DNA from: Ignavibacteria bacterium
GTDB lineage: Bacteria > Bacteroidota > Ignavibacteria > Kapaibacteriales > Kapaibacteriaceae
Assembly: GCA_015709655.1 (NCBI GenBank)
Contig: CP054181.1
Span: 1,918,207 to 1,982,206 of the forward strand
Direction: 5' to 3'
DNA: 64,000 bases
Shown here: positions 9,137 through 18,566 of the stretch, piece after piece
How the letters are laid out: each line of letters begins with the position of its first letter
How positions within the stretch are numbered: the stretch's first letter is position 1
Made by a program: the position numbers and the translations under genes
The notes under the pieces: model-generated
Told to the model about the DNA's origin: nothing
Database searches by the model: none
The model's input: only the letters and a program-made list of their open reading frames with translations

Positions 9137-10030
9137 TCTCCCCCTCCCTAAAGCCCGAAGGGGGCCGGGTGGGGCCGGGAGTGGGGTCCGAAACGCGCAT
9201 TACGATGGACGAGAGAATGAGGGCTCATGGACATGAATCACCGTAGGGGCGTGTATCAAATCCACCCGAACGAAACACCATAAAAAACAATAATATCGTA
9301 GGGGCGATACTGTGTGGTCGCACACTTCATGTGGCATCCTAAAAAAACACACATCAAAAATCGGGTTCACGGGCGTGCGCTCCTGCGTCAAACAAAAACA
9401 TTGAAACAGGCTCCCCTCCCTAAACGCGCGTGCGCGTTTGGGGAGGGGGCAGGGGGACGGGCCCGAAAGGCGCATTATGGGGGACGAGAGGCGAGAGAAT
9501 GAGGGGTCATGGACATGAATAACCGTAGGGGCGTGTATCAAATCCACCCGAACGAAATAACATAAGAAATGATAATATCGTAGGACGATACTGTGTGGTC
9601 GCCCATTTCATGTGGCGTCCAAAAAAAAACACACATCAAAAATCGGGCTCACAGGCGTACGCCCCTACGTCAAACAAAAACATTGAAACAGGCTCCCCCT
9701 CCCTAAACGCGTGTGCGCGTTTGGGGAGGGGGCCGGGGGAGGGGCCCGAAAGGCGCATTATGGGGGACGAGAGGCGAGAGAATGAGGGGTCATGGACATG
9801 AATAACCGTAGGGGCGTGTATCAAATCCACCCGAACGAAATAACATAAAAATGATAATATCGTAGGACGATACTGTGTGGTCGCCCATTTCATGTGGCGT
9901 CCAAAAAAAAACACACATCAAAAATCGGGCTCACAGGCGTACGCCCCTACGTCAAACAAAAACATTGAAACAGGCTCCCCCTCCCTAAACGCGTGTGCGC
10001 GTTTGGGGAGGGGGCCGGGGGGTGGGGCCC
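9137..10030. repeat. ~283 bp tandem repeat, about three copies, each with a large GC palindrome
   Basis: Units start at about 9211, 9493 and 9776 (GAGAGAATGAGGG... each time), with a partial earlier unit from ~9137. Periods are 282 and 283 bp. Each unit carries the phrase CGTAGGGGCGTGTATCAAAT and a strong inverted repeat, CCCCTCCCTAAACGCG paired with CGCGTTTGGGGAGGGG around a 4 nt loop, at ~9414-9450, ~9693-9731 and ~9977-10015. No coding frame is convincing. The last unit runs to within ~20 bp of the gluQ start, so it lies where that gene's promoter would be expected. Confidence 0.85.
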
Positions 10031-10046
10031 ACCCCTTATTTTTCGC

Positions 10047-10687
10047 ATGATGAAACCGCTACGTACCCGCATAGCACCCACGCCATCCGGTTATCTCCAC
10101 GAAGGCAATGCCGTTAACTTTATGATAACCTGGCTAAAAGCCAGGCAGTCGGGAGCCGAGATACTGCTGCGGATCGATGATGCCGATACTGACAGAGTTC
10201 GTCCGGAGTACGTACAGGACATTTTCGATGTTATGCACTGGCTTGGCATCAGCTGGGACATCGGGCCACAGACGCCTTCCGGACTGTACAGCGAGTGGTC
10301 GCAGACGCACAGAACCCATCGCTACCAGCAGGTGTTGGGTATGCTGCGTGACTCCGGTGCACTGTTTGCCTGCTCCTGTACCCGCTCTCAGATACGTCAG
10401 CATGATGCGGCCATGCGATATACCGGAGAATGTGTGGGAAAGGGGCTATCGTTCGAGGCACCAAACGTAGTGTGGCGATTGCGCACACCCCATACCATGA
10501 ACCTTCGGTATCCCGTAGTACGGCAGCGGAACGGCAGTCCGGCATATAACCTAATCACCGTAGTGGACGACGTTGACTACAATATCACCAACATTGTTCG
10601 GGGAGCCGACCTTGAAGATGCTACAGCCGTCCAGCGCTACCTGGCAGAACGGTTACCGTGTCTAAGCCCCTTTACGGACATCACCAT
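10047..10687 (+). pseudogene. gluQ: gluQ, 5' part, interrupted by an IS3-family element
   Basis: From ATG 10047 (or 10050) the frame encodes the class I Glx-tRNA synthetase core of glutamyl-Q tRNA(Asp) synthetase, which attaches glutamate to queuosine on tRNA(Asp). Visible parts are RIAPTPSGYLHEGN (HIGH-like site), LLRIDDADTDRVRPEY and the zinc motif CSCTRSQ...Y-x3-C that separates GluQ from GluRS. The frame runs into the insertion after ITI and stops inside it at ~10703. The rest of the gene, including the KLSKS-type motif, lies at 11957-12114. The enzyme should therefore be inactive unless another copy exists. Confidence 0.88.
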
Positions 10688-10714
10688 TGGAGTGGTCCCA
10701 TAAAAATGGACACA

Positions 10715-11626
10715 TTAGGGTAGGTGTTTTTGGTTACGAAAGTAGTTGTTTTCAAAGTCAACGGGGGTTGTATATCCAAGTGTTGAATGCAGTCGTCTGC
10801 GATTATAAATGTTCTCGATGTAGTGTGCTGCCTGACGCTTCAGGTGCTCGAGATCGACGAAGTTGATGTCGTTGAATTCTTCGGTCTTGAGCGTGGCAAA
10901 AAAGGATTCTACTGGTGCGTTGTCCCAGCAGTTTCCCTTGCGGCTCATGCTCTGCGTTGCTTTACAGTAGTCAGTCAGAAACTGGCGATAGCCTGCCGCA
11001 GCATACTGCGAACCGCGATCACTATGAATGAGCATGCCGGTGGCATAAGAACGGTTCTTCCAGGCCTTCCAGAGTGCCGTGATGGTGAGCTGTTGCGTGA
11101 TCGTCTCTGACAGATGCCAGCCAATGATGCGACGCGAGAACAAATCCATCACCACCGCCAAGTACACATAGCCAGCGTTGGTCTGTACATAGGTGATGTC
11201 GGCAGCCCAGACGGTGTTCGGTTTCGTGACGGTAAAGTTGCGATTGAGCCGATTGTCGGCCACCGGGTGCTGATGTTGCGAGTCGGTAGTTTGCACCAAC
11301 GCACGCCTGGGCGTGCGCTTGACACGGATGCCGTCTTCCCGCATCAGCCGGCGCATTTTGTGACGGCCTGCCACAAGGTTGCCTCGCCGCAGTTCCTTGT
11401 ACATCCGGCGGCTGCCGAAGGTATGGTTGGACTTCTCATCAATCTCGCGCATGGCACGCACCAGCTTGCGCTCATCGTCACTAAGCTGAGGTTCAGGTCG
11501 CTTTAACCAGGCATAGTAGCCGCTGGCACTCACCTGCAGCACATGGCACTGCAGGCGCGCACCGGCCAACAGTGCCGGTGGTTGTTGATAAACATGTATT
11601 TCAGTCCCTTCCCGGCGGAGCGGCAA
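10715..11626 (-). CDS. IS3-family transposase OrfB (DDE integrase)
   Basis: A 303-residue integrase-like protein. The DDE triad is visible in WAADITYV (Asp), IHSDRGSQY (Asp) and NAPVESFFATLKTE (Glu), with the HTH_21-like region FGSRRMYKELR upstream. Its frame opens at a TTG (11626) in the -1 frame relative to OrfA. In this family the active enzyme is usually an OrfAB fusion made by -1 frameshifting; the TTTTAAAAAG stretch near 11640 on the coding strand is a plausible slippery site. The length is normal for the family and the gene looks intact. Confidence 0.93.
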   Translation of the reverse strand: MPLRREGTEIHVYQQPPALLAGARLQCHVLQVSASGYYAWLKRPEPQLSDDERKLVRAMREIDEKSNHTFGSRRMYKELRRGNLVAGRHKMRRLMREDGIRVKRTPRRALVQTTDSQHQHPVADNRLNRNFTVTKPNTVWAADITYVQTNAGYVYLAVVMDLFSRRIIGWHLSETITQQLTITALWKAWKNRSYATGMLIHSDRGSQYAAAGYRQFLTDYCKATQSMSRKGNCWDNAPVESFFATLKTEEFNDINFVDLEHLKRQAAHYIENIYNRRRLHSTLGYTTPVDFENNYFRNQKHLP

Positions 11627-11642
11627 AGATCGACATCGCTTT

Positions 11643-11888
11643 TTAAAATGGCCAGTTCCATTTCTGCACGCTCAGCGCGCTTACGCAAGGCTCGTACTTC
11701 GGCGGCAAGCTCGTCAGGTGTCTTCTGCCCGGCAGCTGCTGCAGCTCAAGCGTACGCTTCCAGTACGATAGTCGCTTGACGTCGATGCCAAGCTCACGGG
11801 CCACCGAGGCCAGCGTACGTCCCGCAGCTACCATCTCAGGGGCGCGACGTTTAAATGCTTCATCATAAATGCGAGGTGGATGTTTCAT
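11643..11888 (-). pseudogene. IS3-family OrfA, broken by a one-base deletion
   Basis: It starts at ATG 11888 with the expected HTH sequence (YDEAFKRRAPEMVAAGR...LASVARELGIDVKRLSYWKRTLE). After that the frame becomes nonsense-like. The neighbouring frame continues as AAAAAGQKTPDELAAEVRAL...EMELAILKSDVD, a normal OrfA leucine-zipper tail. The switch lies near 11750 on the plus strand, where one base appears to be missing. If real, this copy cannot make the OrfAB fusion by one frameshift and may be immobile; it could also be a read error. Confidence 0.75.
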
Positions 11889-11956
11889 TGCTCTTTCCTT
11901 AGATTTTTGGAAAATTACACCTTCCCCGTAGTGTCCACTTTTTCAGGACCACTCCA

Positions 11957-12114
11957 CCATTGAACATCACTCATTAATTTTGGACACGGAAGGGGCTAAG
12001 CTTTCGAAAACAGCCGGGAGCAGCCCAATTGATCGCAACCAGGCAACCCTTGAACGGGTTGTTTCCTGTGCCCGGGAACGCGCCGGTGAGGCATGGATAG
12101 CATCCGGCAGGTAA
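11957..12114 (+). pseudogene. gluQ: gluQ, 3' part, after the insertion
   Basis: After the target duplicate CCAT the frame reads EHHSLILDTEGAKLSKTAG..., which contains the KLSKT version of the class I synthetase KMSKS loop, and ends ...EAWIASGR with TAA 12112-12114. Joined in silico to 10047-10687 it gives a GluQ of ordinary length. This fragment has no start codon or expression signal of its own. It lies just upstream of the ribosomal promoter. Confidence 0.88.
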
Positions 12115-12153
12115 AATATCAGCAGAAACCACCACTGATTTTTCTGCTGTTAT

Positions 12154-12184
12154 TTGCACAAAACCCTCCCGACCTCTATTTTTG
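12154..12184 (+). promoter_or_regulatory. Bacteroidota-type promoter for the rpsL operon
   Basis: TTG at 12154-12156 is followed after 20 bp by TATTTTTG at 12177-12184. This matches the TTG-N19-21-TAnnTTTG consensus of the Bacteroidota housekeeping sigma factor. It lies downstream of the gluQ stop and ~70 bp before the rpsL start, leaving a plausible leader in which autogenous control could act. Confidence 0.65.
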
Positions 12185-12254
12185 CAAGCTCTACAGGTGC
12201 GAAAGTACTCTTTCGTGCCCTTTGTATTACAGGAAATTAGACGAGCCAGACGCA

Positions 12255-12662
12255 ATGCCAACAATCAGTCAGTTAGTCCGGAACGGACGTAAAGTGGTCA
12301 CCGAGAAGAGCAAATCTCCGGCCCTTCAGTCATGCCCTCAGAAGCGTGGCGTATGTACACGGGTTTATACAACCACTCCCAAGAAGCCCAATTCCGCGCT
12401 TCGGAAGGTGGCTCGTGTACGGTTGTCGAATAATATCGAAGTGACGGCATATATACCGGGTGAAGGACACAACCTTCAGGAGCACAGCATTGTGATTATA
12501 CGCGGTGGTCGGGTAAAGGACCTGCCTGGTGTTCGGTATCACATTGTCCGTGGTGCCGCTGACACCCAGGGTGTTGCCAAGCGTATGCAGGCACGTTCAA
12601 AGTACGGCGCCAAGCGTCCAAAGCCGGGAGCACCCGCTGCCGCTGCGAAAGGCAAGAAATAA
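12255..12662 (+). CDS. rpsL: 30S ribosomal protein S12
   Basis: A 135-residue S12 starting at ATG 12255 ([13 protein letters not shown]). The conserved decoding-centre loops are present: [16 protein letters not shown] and [14 protein letters not shown]43 and K88 are the wild-type, streptomycin-sensitive residues. The Ala/Lys tail after residue ~125 is slightly longer than usual. It is first in the str cluster, ahead of rpsG, fusA and tuf. Confidence 0.98.
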   Translation: MPTISQLVRNGRKVVTEKSKSPALQSCPQKRGVCTRVYTTTPKKPNSALRKVARVRLSNNIEVTAYIPGEGHNLQEHSIVIIRGGRVKDLPGVRYHIVRGAADTQGVAKRMQARSKYGAKRPKPGAPAAAAKGKK

Positions 12663-12674
12663 AAGGAAAGAACT

Positions 12675-13142
12675 ATGCGTAAAAAACGTTCAGACAAGCG
12701 GCGGACATCGCCCGATCCTCGATACAATGATGTTACGTTGGCAAAATTTGTCAACAACGTTATGGAAGACGGCAACAAGAGCAAGGCACGTGCAATTGTG
12801 TACGAAGCCTTTAGTATCGTAGCCGATAAAACCAAGGAAGAGCCATTGGAAGTGTTTCGCCGGGCAATGCAGAACGTAGGGCCTGCCATTGAAATCAGGC
12901 CACGTCGCGTTGGCGGAGCAACATACCAGGTACCTATGGAGGTCCGCGAGGAACGTCGTATAGCCCTGGCAATTCGCTGGATTAAAAAATTCGCATCAGA
13001 ACGCCGTGAGCGCACGATGGCTTCGAAGTTAGCCAACGAGATCATGGCAGCCGCAGGCGGAGAAGGTGGTGCCATCCGCAGGCGTGATGAAATGCACAGA
13101 ATGGCCGATGCAAACCGTGCTTTTTCGCATTTCCGCTGGTAA
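12675..13142 (+). CDS. rpsG: 30S ribosomal protein S7
   Basis: A 155-residue S7 (MRKKRSDKRRTSPDPRYND), of normal length, with the family segments VNNVMEDGNKSKA and GGATYQVPMEVR. It nucleates the 3' domain of 16S rRNA and contacts the E-site tRNA. It begins 12 bp after rpsL and precedes fusA, the standard str order; S7 is often the operon's repressor, though no site for this is visible here. Confidence 0.98.
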   Translation: MRKKRSDKRRTSPDPRYNDVTLAKFVNNVMEDGNKSKARAIVYEAFSIVADKTKEEPLEVFRRAMQNVGPAIEIRPRRVGGATYQVPMEVREERRIALAIRWIKKFASERRERTMASKLANEIMAAAGGEGGAIRRRDEMHRMADANRAFSHFRW

Positions 13143-13185
13143 AGCACCACTCAGTTCTTTGACTTACCTGGAGTAACCAACCGGA

Positions 13186-15231
13186 ATGCCGCGTACCGTG
13201 GACATATCGAACGTTCGTAACATCGGCATCATGGCTCACATTGATGCCGGGAAAACAACCACCACGGAGCGCATTTTATACTATACCGGAGTACTGCACC
13301 GTATGGGTGAAGTTCATGAGGGAACAGCCTTTACGGACTACATGGAGCAGGAGAAAGAGCGTGGAATCACCATCACATCGGCAGCTGTTAGCTGCACGTG
13401 GCGCAATCACCTCATTAACATCATCGACACTCCTGGCCATGTGGATTTTACCGCTGAAGTTCAGCGTTCATTACGGGTATTAGACGGCTCGATTGCGCTT
13501 TTTTGTGCTGTTGCTGGTGTTCAGCCCCAAAGCGAGACCGTGTGGCATCAGGCCAGCCAATACCATGTCCCCCGGATTGCCTTTGTGAACAAGATGGACC
13601 GAGTGGGTGCCAACTTCATGCGGGTGCTTGAAACCATGCGAAGTCGGCTTGGAGCGCGTCCAGTAGCTGTTCAAATACCCAATGGTTCCGAAGATCAGTT
13701 TAAGGGTGTCATCGACCTTATTCGTATGGAATGTATCACCTACGATGCCGATGACGGTAGCAAATTTGATATTGGGCCTGTCCCCGGGCACATGCAGCAG
13801 CAGGCGCAACAGGCTCGTGAAGCAATGATTGAAAATGTAGTCGAGTTTAACGATGAAATGCTGGAGCGATATCTGAGCGGCGCCGAGATAACCGAAACAG
13901 AAATCGTACAGGCATTGCGATCCGCCACGCTTAACAATCACATCACCCCGGTGTTGTGCGGTACATCACTTAAAAACAAAGGCGTGCAGCAACTGCTCGA
14001 TGCCGTACTTGCATACCTGCCATCGCCGGCGGATGTTGGGGCGGTACACGGACACAGCATTAAAAATGCTGATAAAGAGGAAACACGCCAACCGTCTGAC
14101 GAAGCCCCCTTCAGTGCCCTGGCCTTTAAAATCATCACTGACCCGTTTGTGGGACGCTTAGCATTTGTCAGGGTGTATTCGGGAACCCTTTCGGCAGGAC
14201 AGCAGGTGCTGAATGTAGGGCAGGACAAAAAAGAGCGGGCAGGAAAGATTTTGCGAATGTCTGCAAATAAACGCGACGAACTTCCGGAAGTCTATGCAGG
14301 CGATATTGTAGCCATCCCGGCACTGCGGTTTACCCGCACCGGCGATACACTTACAGACCCCAAGCATCCACTCCTGCTTGAACCGATTGAGTTTGCTGAA
14401 CCCGTGATCAATCAGGCCATCGAGGCGAAGACCCTAGCAGATCAGGATCGTCTCCTCGATGCCCTGCAGCGGTTAATGGACGAAGACCCTACCTTTAGGG
14501 TAAACACCGATCCAGAAACCGGGCAGATCATCATAAACGGTGTCGGCGAATTACATCTGGAGATATTAGCCGACAGACTCAACCGTGAATTTAATATTCC
14601 CGTTAAGGTTGGGAAACCCCAGGTAGCCTATCGAGAAACGGTATCTGCCGTCGCACAAGGATCGGGCGAATTCGTCCGCAATGTTGCAGGCAAGAGCCAA
14701 TTCGGACAGGTCACGTTAGAAATACGTCCGAACGACCCCGGAAAAGGCCTCGAGTTTAAAAATGAACTCACAAAAGAGACACTTCCGGAGTTGTACGTTA
14801 AGAGTGTAGAGAAGGGGGCTATGGAAGCCCTCCGAGTAGGACCCGTTGCAGGATACACCATGATTGATGTTATGGCAGTCCTGATTAACGCTCAGTACAT
14901 CGAAGAGGATGCCACCGAAACAGCTTTTACTGTAGCCGCATCAATTGCGGCACGCGAGGCTGCCCGGAACGCAGGCCCCATTTTAATGGAGCCGGTGTTT
15001 ACCGTCGAAGTGGTAACTCCGGAAGAATACGTTGGCGAGGTTATCGCCGACTTAAACTCAAGGGCAGGCAGGATAGAAGGTATTCAGTCGCGGGATATTA
15101 TGCAGGTAGTTACAGCACTGGTACCGCTGGCGAATATGTTTGGGTATGTAACCCAGTTGCGATCACTGACGCAGGGTCGAGCATCATATTCGATGAAGTT
15201 TTTTGGCTACGAACAACGAAATAGTCGGTAG
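13186..15231 (+). CDS. fusA: Elongation factor G
   Basis: A 681-residue translational GTPase that drives translocation. The G motifs are clear: [14 protein letters not shown] (G1, from residue ~16), RGITITSAA (G2), DTPGHVD (G3) and NKMDR (G4). Domains II to V follow, with GELHLEI in domain III. The EF-G type is favoured over the ribosome-recycling paralogue because of its str-operon place between rpsG and tuf and full agreement with family motifs. It is slightly shorter than the ~700 residues common in the family. Confidence 0.97.
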   Translation: MPRTVDISNVRNIGIMAHIDAGKTTTTERILYYTGVLHRMGEVHEGTAFTDYMEQEKERGITITSAAVSCTWRNHLINIIDTPGHVDFTAEVQRSLRVLDGSIALFCAVAGVQPQSETVWHQASQYHVPRIAFVNKMDRVGANFMRVLETMRSRLGARPVAVQIPNGSEDQFKGVIDLIRMECITYDADDGSKFDIGPVPGHMQQQAQQAREAMIENVVEFNDEMLERYLSGAEITETEIVQALRSATLNNHITPVLCGTSLKNKGVQQLLDAVLAYLPSPADVGAVHGHSIKNADKEETRQPSDEAPFSALAFKIITDPFVGRLAFVRVYSGTLSAGQQVLNVGQDKKERAGKILRMSANKRDELPEVYAGDIVAIPALRFTRTGDTLTDPKHPLLLEPIEFAEPVINQAIEAKTLADQDRLLDALQRLMDEDPTFRVNTDPETGQIIINGVGELHLEILADRLNREFNIPVKVGKPQVAYRETVSAVAQGSGEFVRNVAGKSQFGQVTLEIRPNDPGKGLEFKNELTKETLPELYVKSVEKGAMEALRVGPVAGYTMIDVMAVLINAQYIEEDATETAFTVAASIAAREAARNAGPILMEPVFTVEVVTPEEYVGEVIADLNSRAGRIEGIQSRDIMQVVTALVPLANMFGYVTQLRSLTQGRASYSMKFFGYEQRNSR

Positions 15232-15246
15232 TTCAAAAAAATTCCG

Positions 15247-15254
15247 TACCTTTG
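15247..15254 (+). promoter_or_regulatory. Possible -7 element upstream of tuf
   Basis: TACCTTTG fits TAnnTTTG in the 100 bp fusA-tuf gap, about 78 bp before the tuf start. No TTG sits at the expected spacing upstream, so only half of the promoter is supported. It may give tuf extra expression beyond the str transcript. Confidence 0.35.
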
Positions 15255-15331
15255 TCTTCTGTCCTAACCAGAACAATTGAATTTAATAACACAGTACTAT
15301 TTAACCTACTGCAACCTGAGGAGTTTGCATC

Positions 15332-16537
15332 ATGGCCAAAGAAAAATTTGATCGGTCTAAACCCCACGTAAACGTTGGCACCATTGGCCACGTTGACCAC
15401 GGCAAGACAACACTAACAGCTGCCATCGCATCATGCCTGGCGGCCAAAGGGCTGGCTGAAAAGCGCTCATTTGATTCAATTGATAACGCTCCGGAAGAGA
15501 AAGCTCGTGGGATAACGATTGCCACGTCGCACGTTGAGTACCAGACAGCCAACAGGCACTATGCCCACGTGGACTGTCCGGGTCACGCTGACTATGTAAA
15601 GAACATGATCACCGGTGCAGCACAGATGGACGGAGCAATTTTGGTTGTGGCTGCAACAGACGGACCGATGCCTCAGACGCGTGAGCACATTCTGCTTGCC
15701 CGCCAGGTAGGTGTACCGCGTATTGTGGTCTTTATGAACAAGATCGACATTGCCGACCCTGAGCTTGCAGAACTGGTAGAGCTGGAAATTCGTGAGCTGC
15801 TCAGCAAGTATGAGTTCCCGGGTGATGAAATTCCGATTATTCAGGGATCTGCACTTAAGGCTTTGGAAGCTGCTACCAGCGGTGCCGACGGAAGTCATCC
15901 CGACATGGAATGCATCTTTAAGCTCATGGATGCAGTTGATGAATACATCCCCACGCCACAGCGCGATGTAGACAAACCATTCCTGATGCCGGTTGAAGAC
16001 GTGTTCTCAATTACCGGTCGTGGTACAGTAGGTACCGGTCGTATTGAGCGTGGAATTGTGAAGGTAAACGAGGAAGTAGAAATCGTAGGCTTTGGTCTGC
16101 AAAAGAAGAGCACCGTAACCGGCATTGAAATGTTCCGTAAACTTCTTGATGAAGGACGTGCTGGTGACAACGTTGGGTTGTTGCTGCGTGGCGTGGACAA
16201 GGAAGAGCTTGAGCGTGGCATGGTTATCTCCAAGCCCGGCTCAATCACACCGCACCATAAGTTCAAGGCTCAGGCCTATGTTCTTACCAAGGAAGAAGGC
16301 GGACGTCATACTCCGTTTATCAAGGGATACCGTCCCCAGTTCTATTTCCGTACAACCGACGTAACGGGTGTGCTTGAACTTCCTGCCGGTGTTGAAATGA
16401 TTATGCCTGGTGACAATATTGACAACCTGGAAGTGGAACTGATTACACCAGTTGCCATGGAAGCCGGTCTGCGCTTTGCTATCCGCGAAGGTGGCCGTAC
16501 AGTTGGCGCCGGTGTTGTAACTGCAATTATCGAATAA
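15332..16537 (+). CDS. tuf: Elongation factor Tu
   Basis: A 401-residue EF-Tu, delivering aminoacyl-tRNA to the ribosome. Motifs: [10 protein letters not shown] (G1, residues ~19-28), [12 protein letters not shown] (G2), DCPGHADY (G3), NKID (G4) and the SALKALE region (G5). The C-terminal domains end [17 protein letters not shown]. It has a 100 bp leader and is followed by a strong hairpin that separates it from rpsJ. Confidence 0.98.
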   Translation: MAKEKFDRSKPHVNVGTIGHVDHGKTTLTAAIASCLAAKGLAEKRSFDSIDNAPEEKARGITIATSHVEYQTANRHYAHVDCPGHADYVKNMITGAAQMDGAILVVAATDGPMPQTREHILLARQVGVPRIVVFMNKIDIADPELAELVELEIRELLSKYEFPGDEIPIIQGSALKALEAATSGADGSHPDMECIFKLMDAVDEYIPTPQRDVDKPFLMPVEDVFSITGRGTVGTGRIERGIVKVNEEVEIVGFGLQKKSTVTGIEMFRKLLDEGRAGDNVGLLLRGVDKEELERGMVISKPGSITPHHKFKAQAYVLTKEEGGRHTPFIKGYRPQFYFRTTDVTGVLELPAGVEMIMPGDNIDNLEVELITPVAMEAGLRFAIREGGRTVGAGVVTAIIE

Positions 16538-16549
16538 CGAATTATAACC

Positions 16550-16586
16550 GAGAACAAAAGCGGGTCGCAGGCCCGCTTTTGTTCTC
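16550..16586. terminator. 15 bp perfect hairpin between tuf and rpsJ
   Basis: GAGAACAAAAGCGGG (16550-16564) pairs perfectly with CCCGCTTTTGTTCTC (16572-16586) around a 7 nt loop. There is no long T run after it on the plus strand, so it may act as a processing or attenuation structure rather than a full terminator. It marks the boundary between the str and S10 units. Confidence 0.7.
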
Positions 16587-16613
16587 AATCTTAACCTGTA
16601 TCGGAGACCACGA

Positions 16614-16922
16614 GTGGCAACCCAACGGATACGCATAAAACTTAGATCGTATGACCACAACCTTATTGACCGTTCGGCCGATAGGATTGTACGCACCGTG
16701 AAGCAAACGGGCGCTGTAATCAGCGGTCCTGTACCGCTGCCGACAGAACGTTCGGTTTATACCGTACTGCGTTCACCCCACGTTGATAAAAAAAGCCGTG
16801 AGCAGTTCGAAGCTCGCGTACACAAACGATTGATTGACATCTTCAGTTCTACTCAAAAAACCATTGATGCCCTGATGCGCCTTGAGCTGCCGGCTGGTGT
16901 TGATGTGGAAGTGAAGGTTTAA
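16614..16922 (+). CDS. rpsJ: 30S ribosomal protein S10
   Basis: A 102-residue S10 with a GTG start at 16614 ([19 protein letters not shown]). The family segments [29 protein letters not shown] are complete. S10 sits in the 30S head and can also act with NusB in antitermination. It leads the S10 cluster here, directly after the tuf hairpin. Confidence 0.98.
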   Translation: MATQRIRIKLRSYDHNLIDRSADRIVRTVKQTGAVISGPVPLPTERSVYTVLRSPHVDKKSREQFEARVHKRLIDIFSSTQKTIDALMRLELPAGVDVEVKV

Positions 16923-16934
16923 CAGGACACGGAA

Positions 16935-17555
16935 ATGAGTGCGATTCTTGGACGTAAGCTGGGAATGACCAGCATTTTTACAGAAGACGGTCGGTTTGTG
17001 CCGTGTACCGTGATCGAGGCAGGACCTTGCCCGGTTGTGCAGGTAAAAACTAAAGAAAATGATGGCTACGAAGCTGTTCAAATTGGCTACGAGCAAATCC
17101 CCGATCGTAAGGTAAACAAGCCCAACGCCGGGCACTTTACCAAGAACGGTACAACGCCGCAACGCTATTTGAAAGAGTTTAAACAACTTGTTGATAAAGT
17201 GAAGTCCGGTGATGTTGTTACCGTTGAGTCTTTCGCCGTAGGCGATACCGTTAAGGTATCGGCTACCAGCAAGGGTAAAGGCTTCCAGGGCGTTGTACGG
17301 CGTCACCACTTTGGTGGTGTTGGTATGACTACGCACGGACAGAGTGACCGCCCTCGTGCTCCAGGCTCGATTGGTTCTTCGTCATATCCATCCAGAGTAT
17401 TTAAGGGGCTCAGAATGGCGGGAAGAATGGGCGGAACCCGTATTTCGGTACGGAACCTTGAAGTCATGCAGATAAATCCGGCCGACAATATCCTTATCAT
17501 CAAAGGTAGTATCCCCGGTCCAATGAACGCCGTTGTGGAAATCGTAAAGCTGTAG
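16935..17555 (+). CDS. rplC: 50S ribosomal protein L3
   Basis: A 206-residue L3, one of the early 23S-binding proteins. It begins LGRKLGMTSIFTEDG and contains KGKGFQGVVRRHHFGG and HGQSDRPRAPGSIG, the loop that reaches toward the peptidyl transferase centre. Normal length, 12 bp after rpsJ. Confidence 0.98.
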   Translation: MSAILGRKLGMTSIFTEDGRFVPCTVIEAGPCPVVQVKTKENDGYEAVQIGYEQIPDRKVNKPNAGHFTKNGTTPQRYLKEFKQLVDKVKSGDVVTVESFAVGDTVKVSATSKGKGFQGVVRRHHFGGVGMTTHGQSDRPRAPGSIGSSSYPSRVFKGLRMAGRMGGTRISVRNLEVMQINPADNILIIKGSIPGPMNAVVEIVKL

Positions 17556-17565
17556 GAAACCGAAC

Positions 17566-18225
17566 ATGAAAGTTGATGTACATACAAAGGACGGAGCCAA
17601 GTCGGGCACGGTAGAGTTACCAGACTCAGTATTTAATGTTGAGCCTAGTGAACATGCCATGCACCTTGCCATTCGTGCCTACCTTACCAACCGTCGGCAG
17701 GGTACACATAAAACAAAAACCCGTTCCGAAGTCAGAGGTGGTGGCAAGAAGCCCTTCAAGCAAAAGGGAACGGGCGGTGCTCGCCGCGGCTCAAGCAGAT
17801 CTCCGCTCCTGCCCGGAGGCGGTACCATCCATGGTCCGTTTCCACATCCATACCACCTTGATCTTCCAACAAAGGTAAAACGCCTGGCTCGCAAGTCGGC
17901 ACTTACCCTGCGTGCACGAGAAAACAACGTTGTTGTTGTTGAAGATTTCTCGGTGGATACACCCAAAACCAAACAGATAGCCTCGGTATTAAAAAATCTG
18001 AATATCGACGGTAAGAAAATTCTTATGCTGCTTCCGGCTACTGATCGCCAGCTTGTACTCTCAGGCAGGAATATCAAGGGGCTGAGCAGTTTTCCGGCCG
18101 ACAAGATATCGGCATACGACGTGCTGAATCATTCCACACTACTGATATTTAAAAGTGCCGTACCGGTTTTAGCCAAGAGCTTTGGAGACGACCAGCAGGC
18201 AGATAACTCAGGAGATGAAGCATGA
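17566..18225 (+). CDS. rplD: 50S ribosomal protein L4
   Basis: A 219-residue L4 with the tunnel-lining loop TKTRSEVRGGGKKPFKQKGTG and the following RRGSSRSPLLPGG. In enteric bacteria L4 represses the S10 operon; no comparable leader can be assigned here. Its end overlaps the rplW start by four bases. Confidence 0.97.
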   Translation: MKVDVHTKDGAKSGTVELPDSVFNVEPSEHAMHLAIRAYLTNRRQGTHKTKTRSEVRGGGKKPFKQKGTGGARRGSSRSPLLPGGGTIHGPFPHPYHLDLPTKVKRLARKSALTLRARENNVVVVEDFSVDTPKTKQIASVLKNLNIDGKKILMLLPATDRQLVLSGRNIKGLSSFPADKISAYDVLNHSTLLIFKSAVPVLAKSFGDDQQADNSGDEA

Positions 18226-18521
18226 TAACGGTATTAAAACGACCAATCATCACCGAAAAAGCTACGAAGCTTGGACATCTCAATCAGTATGTGTTTGAGG
18301 TTGACCCGAACGCCAACAAAATTCAAATCAAAGAGGCCGTGAAGGCCATGTTTGAAGTTGATCCTGTTAGTATTCGAACAGTTCGCATAAAGGGTAAAAT
18401 AAGGCAGCGTATGACGCGAAAAGGAATTCAACGCGGCCGCACAAACCTGAAAAAGAAAGCATATATCACCCTGAAAGAAGGACAATCGATCGACATTGTT
18501 GCCGGAGGCGGCGAGGAATAA
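18222..18521 (+). CDS. rplW: 50S ribosomal protein L23
   Basis: A 99-residue L23 (ITVLKRPIITEKATKLG), located at the exit tunnel where it docks trigger factor and SRP. The ATGA overlap with rplD indicates translational coupling. Length and order are normal. Confidence 0.97.
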   Translation: MITVLKRPIITEKATKLGHLNQYVFEVDPNANKIQIKEAVKAMFEVDPVSIRTVRIKGKIRQRMTRKGIQRGRTNLKKKAYITLKEGQSIDIVAGGGEE

Positions 18522-18566
18522 TCTCCTCCCGACTCTGTAGGCAGCATTTGATCACGGAGCAAGAAA

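Larger units (their letters stand above)
10688..11956 (-). mobile_element. IS3-family insertion sequence (1,269 bp) inside gluQ
   Basis: The element is bounded by imperfect inverted repeats beginning TGGAGTGGTCC and ending GGACCACTCCA, with GTGGACA-type sequence a few bases in. It is flanked by CCAT on both sides (10684-10687 and 11957-11960), a 4 bp target duplication typical of the family. It carries two transposase frames on the minus strand. Removing the element and one CCAT restores one continuous gluQ frame. The near-exact junctions suggest a recent insertion. Confidence 0.93.

Noticed and set aside
9200-9914. ORFs of 60-115 codons in the ~283 bp tandem repeats
   Set aside because: The same peptides recur because the DNA recurs; composition is unnatural and the frames cross large palindromes.
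11114-11506. Plus-strand ORF of 130 codons inside the insertion sequence
   Set aside because: It is the antisense of the transposase OrfB, whose DDE motifs are unmistakable.
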